Below, piece after piece: positions 22,652-33,464 of a stretch of DNA of 64,000 nucleotides. The DNA is taken from contig JAHLMK010000017.1 of the NCBI GenBank assembly GCA_019915135.1, positions 868,001 to 932,000 of the forward strand. The letters run 5' to 3'. The notes beneath the pieces were generated by a model. The model was not told the DNA's origin and did no database searches. It worked only from the letters and a program-made list of their open reading frames with translations. Positions within the stretch are counted from its first letter, which is position 1. Each line of letters starts with the position of its first letter. The translations under genes were made by a program, and so were the position numbers. The stretch is from Strobilurus pachycystidiatus. Taxonomy: Eukaryota > Basidiomycota > Agaricomycetes > Agaricales > Physalacriaceae.

Positions 22652-23703
22652 ATGTCTATCCTCAGCGAGAAAGCAAAAGGGAAGCGGCGCGCGGTAGAGC
22701 CCGCGGACGACGTCGTGGGCGAGGCGTCAGGCAGCCTCCACGTCAATGAACCCATCACCCGACAGCTTGTCATTCGGTTCACGGAGGGTCTGCCTGACCT
22801 GCATCTCGCTATCGAGAAGCAAAACACGGTCAAGGATGTGAAGAATATGGTACAGTCTGCGCCTGCTGTTGGCACTGTGGAGATTGACAACGTGGCAGAT
22901 TCGCACTGAGAGGATCGACTTGCAGGATCGCAAGCTTCGCCTCATTCATTCTGGGCGCCTTCTGACGGATGCGATTCCTCTTTTCTCTTGGCTGGACACG
23001 CAGGAGGGAAGATCGAAAAAGGTCGCGAACAGCGTGGAGGATGAGGCGCAGGAGGCGCGTATAGCAGCGACAACGACAACGTGGCTACATTGCTCTGTCG
23101 GCGCTCAGATTGAGGAGGGTGAAGGGGAGAGTGATGAGGGTCTACAGGTAAACCGCTCCTTTCATGACGTATATATCCCTTACTCATTGGCCAACAGGCA
23201 ACTCAGATGCAACCTGCCAGAGGGTTCGACCGTTTAGTTTCTGTTGGTTTCTCAGAAGCAGACATTGCCAATTTTCGCCGCCAGTTCCACAGTCAATCGT
23301 CGACGAACTTCCTCGATGAGCAGCACTTTGAGACGGAAGAAGAATGTAAGATGTTTGATCTTTGTTGACTTCGTCCATTAACGATGATCTAGACGATGAA
23401 CATGCACGAGCACTAGAAGAGCAATGGATCGACTCTATGGATAATGCCGGGACAGCCTCACTATCCCAGTCTTCCAACGCCAATTCCTCTATTATCCAAG
23501 GTCTAGTAATTGGCTTCTTCTTTCCCATCCTACCTCTCTTCTTTATCCGAAAGCCCGCCCCGCCCGTCTTCTGGGAGGATGGCACTGATTACGAACCACC
23601 GGAAAGCGTCATCTTCTCCAGGGCGACGCAACTGGGTCTTGTCATCGGCTTCATCGCGAACATCATGTTCGGTCTTTGGAGATTTTTCTTGGATACTTCA
23701 TAA
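22652..23703 (+). CDS. dsc3: Dsc E3 ubiquitin ligase complex subunit 3
   Basis: Predicted 301-residue membrane subunit of the Golgi/endosomal Dsc ubiquitin ligase, which in fission yeast works on the SREBP homologue and on orphan membrane proteins. Exons: 22652-22849, 22899-23147, 23198-23345, 23393-23703. Residues about 30-100 form a ubiquitin-like domain (RQLVIRFTEGLPDLHLAIEK then DLQDRKLRLIHSGRLL). A conserved DUF2407-type block follows (RGFDRLVSVGFSEADIANFR, HARALEEQWIDSMD). Two C-terminal transmembrane segments end the protein (IIQGLVIGFFFPILPLFFI, and LVIGFIANIMFGLWRFFL). The order of parts matches Dsc3 closely. Confidence 0.9.
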
Positions 23704-24146
23704 ACGTTATCTGCTATACTAATGAAATCTTATCACAAGCTGTGGCCCACCTTACCTATTGAGAGAACGTACATTCATTGCCTCCGAGAGTTTCTCACCA
23801 TTTCGTAGGAACCTTCCACTATACAAATCCACTCACATATCTCTTACACTAGACGAATCTTGATGGCTCAAACGAATCTCACCACGTTCGATATCGCGGA
23901 CGTCCTTTTCGGCCCGCTGATGTCGAAGTAGTCCCTCCGCTCGGGGCTCCATTCAGGTGGCCATCGTTCTAATGAATCTTCTCGACCAACAAACCACAAC
24001 GGGCGCGACTGATGGACTATGTCACTGTCCATTCCTTGTGCTCACTCGATGTGGGCAGCCTCTACTAGTTCTGGGCGGGACTCTACCCCCCAGCGGAGGC
24101 AGGTACAAAAGGCCTGATCATTTGCAAACAACTCGAATGTAAGGTA
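23704..24146. other. Convergent intergenic region
   Basis: 3' flanks of the dsc3 gene and of the minus-strand acyltransferase; nothing else supported. Confidence 0.4.
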
Positions 24147-25715
24147 TCACTTTGACCAGGATGCAACAAACTTTTCAATCTCCGGCCATGCGGTCAACCT
24201 AGCACCAACTTGACACCAGTACCCTGCCTGCCCGCTCTCATCTTCCGCCACCTTGCTCATAATGACCGACCACCTGCACTGACCCGACGATCCAAATGTC
24301 GGATTCATTGCCGTACCGCCAGCAAGGATCACACGACCCGCCATAGCATCATCCTTCTCGGTCTCCCCATGTACCACCGCTCGACTGAAGTCCAGCTCAC
24401 TCCACTTCGCCGCTACCCAGCTCGTCACATAGAAGCTCGTCCCCTCCGCACCATGGAACACAGGCAGCTTTCTTAATTGCGCCATCTCGCGAGAGGCTGA
24501 CACAGACATGGACATCTGCTCGAGTGTCCGCTGGGCGTTAATCGTCTCGCGGACGTAGAGAGCTATGCGGGAGATGGGCATTTCGCGAAAGTCAGAAACC
24601 GGGAGGGCTGGGGCGGCCAGTGATGTAAGGGCGTTGCGTATGTGAACTGGAGAAGATGGGGAGGACTCGGAAGGAAGGGTAGGAATCTGACCACGGAGAT
24701 TGGCTGCGAATGCGAGGGTAAGCGGTTGGGTAGGGCTGTCCCGATTATAGATATGTATCTGATGAAATCATCTTCAGTGGTTAGACATGAAGACTGTGTG
24801 ACGACGGTACAACCTTGGTCAGGAGCGCTGTGACTATGTCGTTCTCGCTCACGAATTTCCCTCTATCTTTCTCCGTCAAAGCTGACATCGTCTCTTCCTT
24901 CATCCTCCTGACGACCTTCTGGGGGATGAACACCATTCGGCACTCTTCCTTATGCGTCATGAGATCCAGCGTCATCCTCCCATAGTATTTCAGCGTGTCC
25001 AACCTGCCCAGAATGGTAAAGCTCGACAGCATGCTCCTCTTGAAGGCCTCACGACCAGCCTTGGTAGTGGGATAGGGCTTCCCAAACTCTTCCAGCGGGT
25101 CCCCTTCGATTAGCGGAGGTAACTCGACACTGTCCATGTCATTCGACGCTGACACGAGCGAACACCACGCGCGAAGGATTATGCCCATCCCGGGCACGTC
25201 GCAAAAGAGATGGGGTATATGGAAGCCTACGCAGGTGACGTCTGAGAAGCGATGGATGTGAACATAGAGCATCGGCGAGTCGTTCAGCTTCAGTAGGTCT
25301 GGGACTATGCGCGGAGTTTCAGAAGTACGGAAGAAGTCAAGCGTTTCTGCGAACGCTGTGGTGATGAGGACTTCGCGTGATGGCATGGATGGATAGGGAT
25401 TGGGAGACTCTTGAGTAGTGAAGATGAAAGGAGGTCGAGCATCCGAGAAGACCTCAGGCAGACGTAGCTCAAAGCGGCCCTATAGATGTAATGTCAGCCC
25501 TCCGTGTCCTCGCCCGAGTTTCTGATATTTACCTGGTTGTTACGGGCCACACGCGACCCCAGGATGCGCCAACGATTGACCAGCTCCGTCAAAGCATCTC
25601 GAAGTACAGCAGGATCCAAGCGTCCTCCGACGATGAAACCAGCAGAAAGGATTATATCGTAGACAGGATTGCTCTGCTCCAGTATTGGAATAGACAAGAC
25701 TTCGTCCGCGGCCAT
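24147..25715 (-). CDS. BAHD-like acyltransferase (transferase family)
   Basis: Predicted 486-residue CoA-dependent acyltransferase-like protein. Exons: 25715-25533, 25479-24814, 24758-24147. The HxxxD catalytic motif is present as HLFCD in a hydrophobic beta-strand context (VGFHIPHLFCDVPGMG). N-terminal features of the family include LVNRWRILGSRVARN and the GRFELRLPE block. The C-terminal half contains FAANLRGQIP, close to the family's NxRxR-type strand. The DFGWG structural motif of plant BAHD enzymes is not evident. Fungal members make esters or amides of secondary metabolites; no such cluster surrounds this gene, so the substrate is open. The donor of intron 2 could be AAG|GTTGTA or three bases later at GTT|GTACCG; both keep frame. 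Confidence 0.75.
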
Positions 25716-25982
25716 GGATGCTCAGCGTACAGTGATTGAAAGAGCAGACATTGCTTTATACACAGAAGCCCTGAGATACAAGATTTGAGCTCGGTCAAGA
25801 CAGGCCACAAAATATTTATGATCTAAACGAAAGAGAGAGCGACAGCGAGTCCGACGGCCCGCTAGCTTTCCTCTGCATTGCCTGGCTGAGGCTGGCTCAT
25901 GTGCTACTCAAGTAGAAGAATTAAATAAACAACAGGGCATGAAATACATATTTGAGATTTACGTGGTCTTCCAGTATGAGAA

Positions 25983-27874
25983 TTATTGTCCGCCAAAATA
26001 CACCTTTCGCCTCGCCTCTGCAACCTTCGCCTTCACAGCCTCCACCTCCTTCTTCAATGCCACGATGTCATAGGGCTGCATATGGATGAGCATGTCGCGC
26101 GTTTCGAGCAGACGTTTCGCGTCAGCAGCATTTGGATCTGCGGGTGGGGATGACGATGCAGCTGAAGAAGATTCAACAGGCACAGTGGTTGACGAGGAGG
26201 GCGCAGCAGGGTAAGATCCAGTAGCTAGTGTGGTCGTGACGGCAGGTGTTGTCGATTCCTGCAACGCCTTGATCGTCTCCAACACTTCCCCTTTCTCCTT
26301 CATGATGGCGCCCAAAACCTCCTCCATCTCCTTTACCTCCTTCTCCAACGTTCCCATCTCGCTCTGATCATCTTTATACCTTGCCAAATTGCTCCAGTAT
26401 ATCTCTCTATACTCCTTGCACTCGTCTTCCGTCTCTACGAGTTCGTCCTTCAGAGCGCGACGTGACCGGAGACGCGTGTCGAACAACGCGCGGAGGTAGC
26501 GCTCGGTGCCTCCCTGAGATGCCTGCACTCTCAGTTTGTTAACCGTGAGCTTGACTTTGTTGATCTCGTCCCGGAGAGACCCAACACCCCTTGCGTCTCG
26601 GGCCCACGCTCTCTTGCCCTTGCCTCTCTTCTTCCTTTCTTCCTCACTCCTCGTATCCACTCTGGCTCTCTCCCGACAGATCTCCCAAAGTCGCCAATCA
26701 ATGGCCCATACCTCGTCCTCCCTGGCAGCGATCCGTCTGGAGGTTGCGGCGACCTCCGCCCTCAGCCAATCAACGAACAAGCCAAAGCTGATCATCTGGC
26801 GCATTTGCGCGTGCATGTGGGCGAGGCAGACCTGCTGTTCCTCGTAGAGCTGTGTGTACGAATCCCATAATAAGAGTTGGAGAGTATTCGACAAGGCGTG
26901 CTGGATCGTGTAAAGAAGTTTGATGGCCTCGGCTTTGGAGACTGCGAGGTGTCGTACGGATTCTTGAACAGAGGAGATGTCCGCGACAATGTCCGATCGC
27001 CGTGTGGTAAGCTCATTGAGACGTGCGAGAAGCCAATCGCGTTCGACGCGCAGATCCGACGCCGTCGAATGGGCACGAGCAATGTCTTGCTCGAGGTCGC
27101 GACGGCGAACGTCCATGACATCTTCGGGTAAGTCATTGACAGCGAGATCCCCCGTAACGTCCAGCGACTCCAAGGGAGTGGGCATAGCAAAATATTCCAT
27201 TTCCACAAACCAGTTTGGCTGCATTGGATCCGACTTCACAGGCATGTACGGTGCATGAGGGAGAAAAGAACTGCGAGGAGCTGGCAGTGGAATAGGTTGG
27301 GAGACCGTATTGGTGTAGAAAGCGGCAGAGATATCCACCAGGGCCGTGTCCTTCTTCGTACTTGGCTCCAACTCTTCGCGATGATAAGGCTCTTGATCCT
27401 CGCCATGCACGCGCACACGCATATCTTGAAGATCCTCCACGAGGGTCCTGAGTGAGTGAGCGCCGTCGCTCTCCTAAATACACCGCACCGCCGTCAGCAA
27501 GGCCGTACGGGAGAATAACAGCCGCAGACACGCACGGTACCATCAGAGTCATAATCAGGAAAGAGTTGTCCGTTCCGAACAGCTGCCTCAAACTCCTCGT
27601 GTATGTCCTGTTGAGCCGACGATGTTAGTATCAATAGTCATATTCCAATCGAAAAAAAACTCACCAAATCCTCCCTGTAGTACTCCATGAACTCTCGCAC
27701 AGGTACCCCTCCTAGAGAGGATGTCATAAAATGACATCGCGTGGAGACGTTCGGAAAGACAGTTTGTATTTCTAAGGGAGGGCAGACGTTAACTTGAGAA
27801 GGCGCGAGTAGCTGGAGAGATGATGATATGAGAGATGGGGACGCACCGATTTCACGGAGGTCATTGATGCTCAT
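25983..27874 (-). CDS. Coiled-coil protein of unknown function
   Basis: Predicted 565-residue protein. Exons about 27874-27847, 27771-27665, 27607-27536, 27473-25983 (boundaries of the first intron may be off by one). The start used is the ATG at 27874; the frame stays open upstream, but only with a GTG and no ATG. Most of the last exon is heptad-like (RDLEQDIARAHSTASDLRVE, DELVETEDECKEYREIYWSN, KEVKEMEEVLGAIMKEKGEV). It is followed by a Ser/Thr/Pro-rich stretch and a final helix LKKEVEAVKAKVAEARRKVY. No enzyme motif. Size and helix pattern would suit a kinetochore, spindle or cytoskeletal subunit, but I do not recognise a family. The first intron is 75 bases and stop-free. Confidence 0.65.
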
Positions 27875-29494
27875 GTTCGGCGAGATTGCTTGGAGCAGAG
27901 TGAGGGTATCGTTGGTGTTAAGTGCTGCAGTCACTCGTAGTCGTGGTCGGTACGATAGGTACGCGCTAGTCGCGTAAGGCCGATAACGGTTGGCACAGAC
28001 TTGCTCGATATTCGCGCTGATGGAGCACGGTCGATGGTGGTCGTAAATGATAGTTCTAAGCGTCCAGGCGCGCTTTTGAACAAAGCCTGCTGCTCAGTTT
28101 GCACCTGCTTGGCGCATTTATCCCGTGACGAACGATGCTTTGGCGGATTAGGCGATGGTCGATGCGCAGGCCACTGCCACTAGGTAACTGATGGTCTTGC
28201 TGCGTCCGAGTACATATTTGGCAGACTTTACGACCCTTTTCGAGCCATAGTAGCCGTATAAGGAAGGGATCGGTGTGGACGCAGGGCCGGAAAGTGAGTG
28301 TGCGCTGTGGCGTAAATACTGACATTGAGTTGCGAAATGGAACCAAATACACATGAAGGCACACCGTCTTTTCGCCACTGAGCTCTTGTATGCTTGGGAT
28401 GTGTATACGGGCACACGCGTACCCTCCAGCGTTCCGGTCGAACTCGCAACATGGTGGTGCTTGTGAAAGGATGAACTAGCCACGTGCTGTGGGCTGTCAG
28501 AAATCGCAGGCAGTCATACATGCAAGGCAGTCAAAAGGGAGATAAAAAAGCATTCTAGAGGATATTACAGCGCAGAAATACATTGGACGAGCATCAGACT
28601 AAGTAAGCAAGTCCAGAGCAAGTCAGACTCAGAGACAGACAATACCACTCGGGAGGTCGGTCCGATGTCCGCAATGGTGGCACGTGTTGGAACAAGCACG
28701 CCATCGAGCGCGTCCAGCACGCCATCGCTCGGGCAGTATATAGATCAAATGCAGCTTGCATTGCTTGCCTTCTGCCATTCCCTCTCCTCGCTGCCATTCC
28801 TTCGCTCTTCCATTCCCTTCTCCTCCTTCCCCACCGTCTTGGTCTACATCGTGCTCAATGCGGCCCTTATCCAGCCGCCCCTCCGGTCTCTTCAATCGTC
28901 AAGGTTATCTTCGTAATGCTTCGCCCTCCAAAGCCTCCATTTCTACAAGATTTCCTTCCAGCACCTCGTCGACGTCTACAATGAACGTCAGATGAACACC
29001 GCTTCTCTCACCACCACCACATCACCGGGACGTTATCGTTGTACCCTCTTTTCCCGCGGAATGTTCTAGCGACACGCTTGGCCATTGCTTTACCCAATCT
29101 CATCCACCCTCGCACCATCTTAGCCGTGGTTATCGTTGGCCATGGCAGCCCCCTGTCACCGCGTGTCACCCCAGCCGGATCTATCGACTTCTATCGACCT
29201 ATCACAAAGCGACACGCTCATCCTTCTTCCTCGTGTCCTCTCCGTTTATCATTTCTATATGTTCTGAAACGCTTATATCGTCTCGGAACCCCGCCTTGTG
29301 TCCCTTATAGTGACGGGAAAAATGCCACAGGACTTACGATGGCCTTCATTTATCGCGAATTCCGAATCTTGGACGGTAACGTTGTTAATAGACGCCTGAT
29401 CACGTTCGAGGGGACCAATATTTCGGATAAGCAGGTGTTCATGCCGCGCAGAGTCTGCCAAGCTCGTGCATACACTTTAGTACGTATTATTGCT
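27875..29494. other. 1.6-kb stretch without a supported gene
   Basis: Many short overlapping frames on both strands, none with recognisable domains or a consistent ATG-splice-stop structure. A plus-strand frame at 28665-28916 encodes a hydrophobic stretch but lacks neighbours to splice to. I looked here specifically for a SAM-methyltransferase exon belonging to the EgtB-like gene downstream and saw none. Confidence 0.45.
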
Positions 29495-29504
29495 CTATAA
29501 AAAG
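29495..29504 (+). promoter_or_regulatory. TATA box of the EgtB-like gene
   Basis: CTATAAAAAG about 60 bases upstream of the ATG at 29560. The spacing fits a TATA box with a short leader. It argues that transcription starts just before this ATG and does not include a long upstream exon. Confidence 0.6.
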
Positions 29505-29559
29505 CCCAAATTTCCCCTTTTCTGCATCTGTGTGATCTCCTCCATCCACTCCTCTCAAC

Positions 29560-31806
29560 ATGCTCTCCACTTTGTCCCAAGCGCTTCCCGCTATCCATTC
29601 CCATGCCAGTGATGACTCGGACTCTGACGATTCACGACCATCCTCCTCCTCTTCTGCTTCCAGTTCGACATCATCCCTCGCTTTGAGGAGACCGGCACTT
29701 CCCAAGCCTACGACTTGGATTCAACTCCAATCGTCTGATGTCTCGGGCAAGGTCTTGAGACACATATTCTCCAAGCACGCCGACTCGAGAATGCTTGGTC
29801 TGTGCTTCACTGAGGGCACAGTCTCCGGTGACTGCTCCCTTGACACCGTCCGTTTCTCCACCTCTCCCAAGGTCGACTTCGACATCACGTCTGACTTGGT
29901 GAATACTCTCATCCTCATTCGTTCTTCACCGCTCATCCATTCCAGGATTTCTTCGATGCTCCAGCCGCCCACTTGGCAGCGTTTGCTGTCGCCGGACTTC
30001 GACCTATCATGGGCAGAGTCGACGCCACTAGCAAGTGCTTAGCCTACGTTGTCGAACAACCCGAGGTCGTCTTCCCTCCTGTCCGGTCCATCACCTACCT
30101 ATCCGCTACCCCAGCCGAGCACTGTCTCCATCCCGCCAATATACCGACCCTAGAGGAATGGCGCACGCTGTGGAAGATATGGGACCTGGTGACATTGAAG
30201 ATGATACCCCAGGAGATGTTACATCAGAAGCCTATTGACCTAAGACACAAGTGTCTCTTCTACATTGGCCACATCCCAACGTGAGTATCGGTTGTCTTTG
30301 GTTAGAATGGGTCTCATCGTTGGGCGCTACAGTTTCTTGGACATGCTGCTCTCCAAGGCGGTGGGCGGCCAACCTACAGAACCGAAACACTTCTGGAATA
30401 TTTTTGAGGTTGGTGATCGAAGGCCCGAATGATAGAATAATTCGTTGACTTTCAATCCCAGCGAGGAATTGATCCCCACGTAGATGACCCAGATCACTGT
30501 CATGTCCGTCTTTGTCTTCAACTTTGAGGATATTTCACTGACACCATCCTACAGAATCACTCTGACGTTCCAGAGAAAGACGAAGACTGGCCTGTCCTGG
30601 AAACTGTCATGAGTTTCAGAGACGGGGTCCGCGCCAGGCTTGTGCGCCTATACGGCGAAATGCAGAGCGGTGAACGGCGCTTGACGCGCAACATCGCGCG
30701 TACACTGTTGATGACGCTCGAGCACGAAGGTTTCCACGTCGAGGTTCGCATAATCCTCCCAGTTTTAAGCGAGTCACCTTGCTGATTCTTGACTTATAGA
30801 CACTGCTCTACATGCTCATCCAGCGCGCTGGCACGGGCACTCTCCCTCCCCCGGGATTCGCTGTCCCTCCATGGGAGCTCCTCAGCCAGCAATGGAACAA
30901 CACCCCTCTGCCCGCCAGCTCTTCGGTGGTAGTCGGCCCAGCGACGCTCATCATGGGCCACGACGATTCTGAAGGAGATGACTTTGATCCCAAGTACGAG
31001 CACGACGTCGATGACCACGAATTTGGCTGGGATAACGAGAGTCCCCAAAGGAGCGTGCATGTGGAGGCCTTTAGGGCGGAGTGGCGGCCTGTGACGAATG
31101 CACAGTTCTTGGAGTTTATGCACGGAAAGGGCAAGGGGCTCGTGTCCATGCCGAAAACTTGGGACAATGAAGACGAAGTAAGTTTGTGCATACCTCATGT
31201 TATTTTCGGGGATGGCTCTGATGCATTCCTCCAGGTAAAGACGATGTACGGTCCTGTACCTATGGCAATCACAAAGAACTGGCCAGTTCTCACCGCGTAC
31301 GATGATCTGCAAATCTACGCCAAGTCGATGGGTGGCAGGCTACCGACTGAGCCGGAGTTGAGGCTCTTGCTGGACACGTACGATGTTGGTCACGAAGGCG
31401 GCGCGAACGTCGGCTTCAGGAATTGGCATCCCATTCCGTAAGTTTTCATCTTCTGGCCGAGACATTTGGCTCAAACAACCTTTTCAGGGCCACTATGGGC
31501 TTGGGCAACGACGGCCGTGGGTCAAACGGCGGCGTTTGGGAATGGACATCCACTGTCTTCGATGATCACGATGGACTAGTCCCCACTAAGCTCTTCACCG
31601 GATATTCGGCGGACTTCTTCGATACCAAGCATCAGGTCGTGGTACATCTCCTCCCCTTCTCTTCATCATCTGAAGTCTCATTTACTCTCCAGTTGGGTGC
31701 TTCGTATGCCACCTTACCTCGTTTGTGCAGACGGACTGTGCGTAACTTCTACCAACATAATTATCCTTATGCTTGGGTTGCTGGACGGGTGGTGTATGAT
31801 CTGTAG
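29560..31806 (+). CDS. Stand-alone EgtB-like iron-dependent sulfoxide synthase (DinB_2 plus FGE-sulfatase fold)
   Basis: Predicted 609-residue protein closely resembling the C-terminal half of fungal Egt1, which joins cysteine to trimethylhistidine in ergothioneine synthesis. Exons: 29560-29898, 29946-30280, 30333-30408, 30462-30503, 30555-30743, 30800-31177, 31235-31437, 31488-31641, 31693-31806. The DinB-like part has PTLEEWRTLWKIWDLVT, KPIDLRHKCLFYIGHIPTFL and LEHEGFHVETLLYML; the three His in GHIP and HEGFH match the iron ligands of EgtB. The FGE-sulfatase part has MGHDDSE, EFGWDNESPQ, WRPVTNAQFLEFM, GGRLPTEPELRLLL, NGGVWEWTSTVF and RTVRNFYQHNYPY. The first 150 residues are Ser-rich and unrelated to a SAM methyltransferase, so the EgtD-like half of Egt1 is absent. 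Confidence 0.85.
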
Positions 31807-32438
31807 AAAGCTTCTTATGTACTTCAGTTGTCGCATCATGTCACTCAAGGACACGCTATGTACCTACTCTAGCCGGTGTCTAGTACTGTACTACAATTTT
31901 TTCAGAGAGAAAGTTTGTCTGTGACGTCAAGATACCTTTGCCCATTTTGCAACTGACGTTACTTCTTGTCGAACCATCAAGGTCAACTTACTCGAGCTCG
32001 AGGTCTGTGCGCCACAGAATCATCCCCGTACTGCATAGTACCCGCGTCAACGTAACTTGGCTCGACCTCAACGGCCGAAAGGAACGCCACAGCAAATGCC
32101 GGGATAGCCCAGAGAAACATACTGCGCATCAGACAACACAGAGAACTGTCGACTACAGCTGCGTGCGCCGTGCGAACTTCTCAAAAACACGGGGAACCAT
32201 TTATATAACATCCTGGACTTCCGCAGGCTGAGTTTCGGGATATTTCCCATAACGGGCAACGAATAGACGACAGCTCAAGGCGACGCTACCATTTCCAACA
32301 CTGAACACCCTCTAGTAACCCCAGCCTTGGCACGCTGCGTTCTCTAACTAACTGCTGGATTGATGACAGGCCGATCTGATTCCTAGGGCGCGGGCCAACC
32401 CATTAAGATTATCCGTGACGCCGTGCTGCGCTGCAGTC
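31807..32438. other. Intergenic region
   Basis: 3' flank of the EgtB-like gene and promoter of the small wall protein; no gene supported. Confidence 0.4.
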
Positions 32439-32445
32439 TATAAAA
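32439..32445 (+). promoter_or_regulatory. TATA box of the small GPI-anchored protein gene
   Basis: TATAAAA located 60 bases before the ATG at 32499, on the coding strand, with a short leader ending in tctcaccATG. Confidence 0.6.
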
Positions 32446-32498
32446 CCTTGACGCCTGCAGCTGCGTGCCGATACTTCGCCTCTGACTCTTCTCTCACC

Positions 32499-33464
32499 AT
32501 GAAGCTTACTGCTGGTTTTGCCGCTCTTGTGTCTTTCATCCCTCGCCTCGTCGCTCTGACAATCAACACTCCGTGAGTAGCTTTCATGTAGCTTGTGGCG
32601 TTCTGATGTTACTGACAGACTTGTGCAGGTCAGGTGTCACTGTCTGTGGTAGGGAAGACTTTTCGCCCATTTAAACACCGAGCTGAGGTGATTTGTCTCT
32701 ACAGAGCCTCAACTCCTTCAATGGAGCGGCGGAACCGGGCCTTACTATGTCGACGTCCTTCCCGGTATGTGGCTTGCTTCCGCGCTAGACCCAGAACGAG
32801 GCTGACCCTTCTCACAGGTGGGGAAACGTCTGGAAGCGCAGTATGCATATTTTCTGCTCTTCAGGAAGCGGATACTGATAATCTTCCAGTACGTTTCCTT
32901 CGATGAAACGTCGGCTACCGAGGTCACTTGGGTTGTTGACCTGGCCTACGGCACCAGCATGTATGTTGACTTGTTATCTTCCACATTGTCTTGTTTGTTC
33001 ATCAATACCCAACAGCACCCTCAGCTGTAAAGACAGTACTGGTTCCATCGCCTACTCTGGCGAGGTCACGGTAACAAACAACACTGATACCAGGTATGTA
33101 TACTGTGCCTTTTTCTGGGAGCCGACTTGTGACAAGTTTTATTATCTGTCTAGCTGCTTGAGCTCTTCTTTATCCTATAGCTTCGGCTCGACCGACACTG
33201 CTGCTAAGTCGATCACTGCTGCGTACGTAAAGCGAGCCAAGTCTTGTGCTCTGACTGAATTGGGTTGTCTACAGATCCGACGCGACAACAACTGCGGCGA
33301 CAACCACTGGTACCATCAGCACTGGCTCTTCCAGGTCATCGGGATCATCGACGGCTGCCTCTGCCTCCAGCTCGTCCACTTCCTCCTCCAGCGGTGCCAT
33401 ATCCCTGTGGCCGCCGTTCTACTTTGCCGGTGTCATAGGTGGCATTGTTGCTGCTCTTTATTAA
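32499..33464 (+). CDS. Small secreted Ser/Thr-rich GPI-anchored protein (Kre9/Knh-like N-terminal fold)
   Basis: Predicted 185- or 194-residue wall protein split into eight exons: 32499-32572, 32629-32648, 32705-32764, 32818-32840, 32890-32960, 33016-33093, 33181-33222 (or from 33154), 33275-33464. Signal peptide MKLTAGFAALVSFIPRLVAL is followed by TINTPSGVTVCEPQLLQWSG and YYVDVLPGG, the usual Ser-Thr-rich GPI-anchored family start seen in agarics. An immunoglobulin-like block (TWVVDLAYGTSITLSCKDST) follows. The tail is rich in Ser/Thr and ends in a hydrophobic GPI-type segment (PPFYFAGVIGGIVAALY) directly before the stop. Two exons are only 20 and 23 bases. Intron 6 has two acceptors 27 bases apart, both keeping frame. 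Confidence 0.75.

Noticed and set aside
28665..28916. Small hydrophobic plus-strand frame that could be a short membrane protein
   Set aside because: Only one long hydrophobic run, no splice partners, no recognisable family; also checked as part of an EgtD exon without success.
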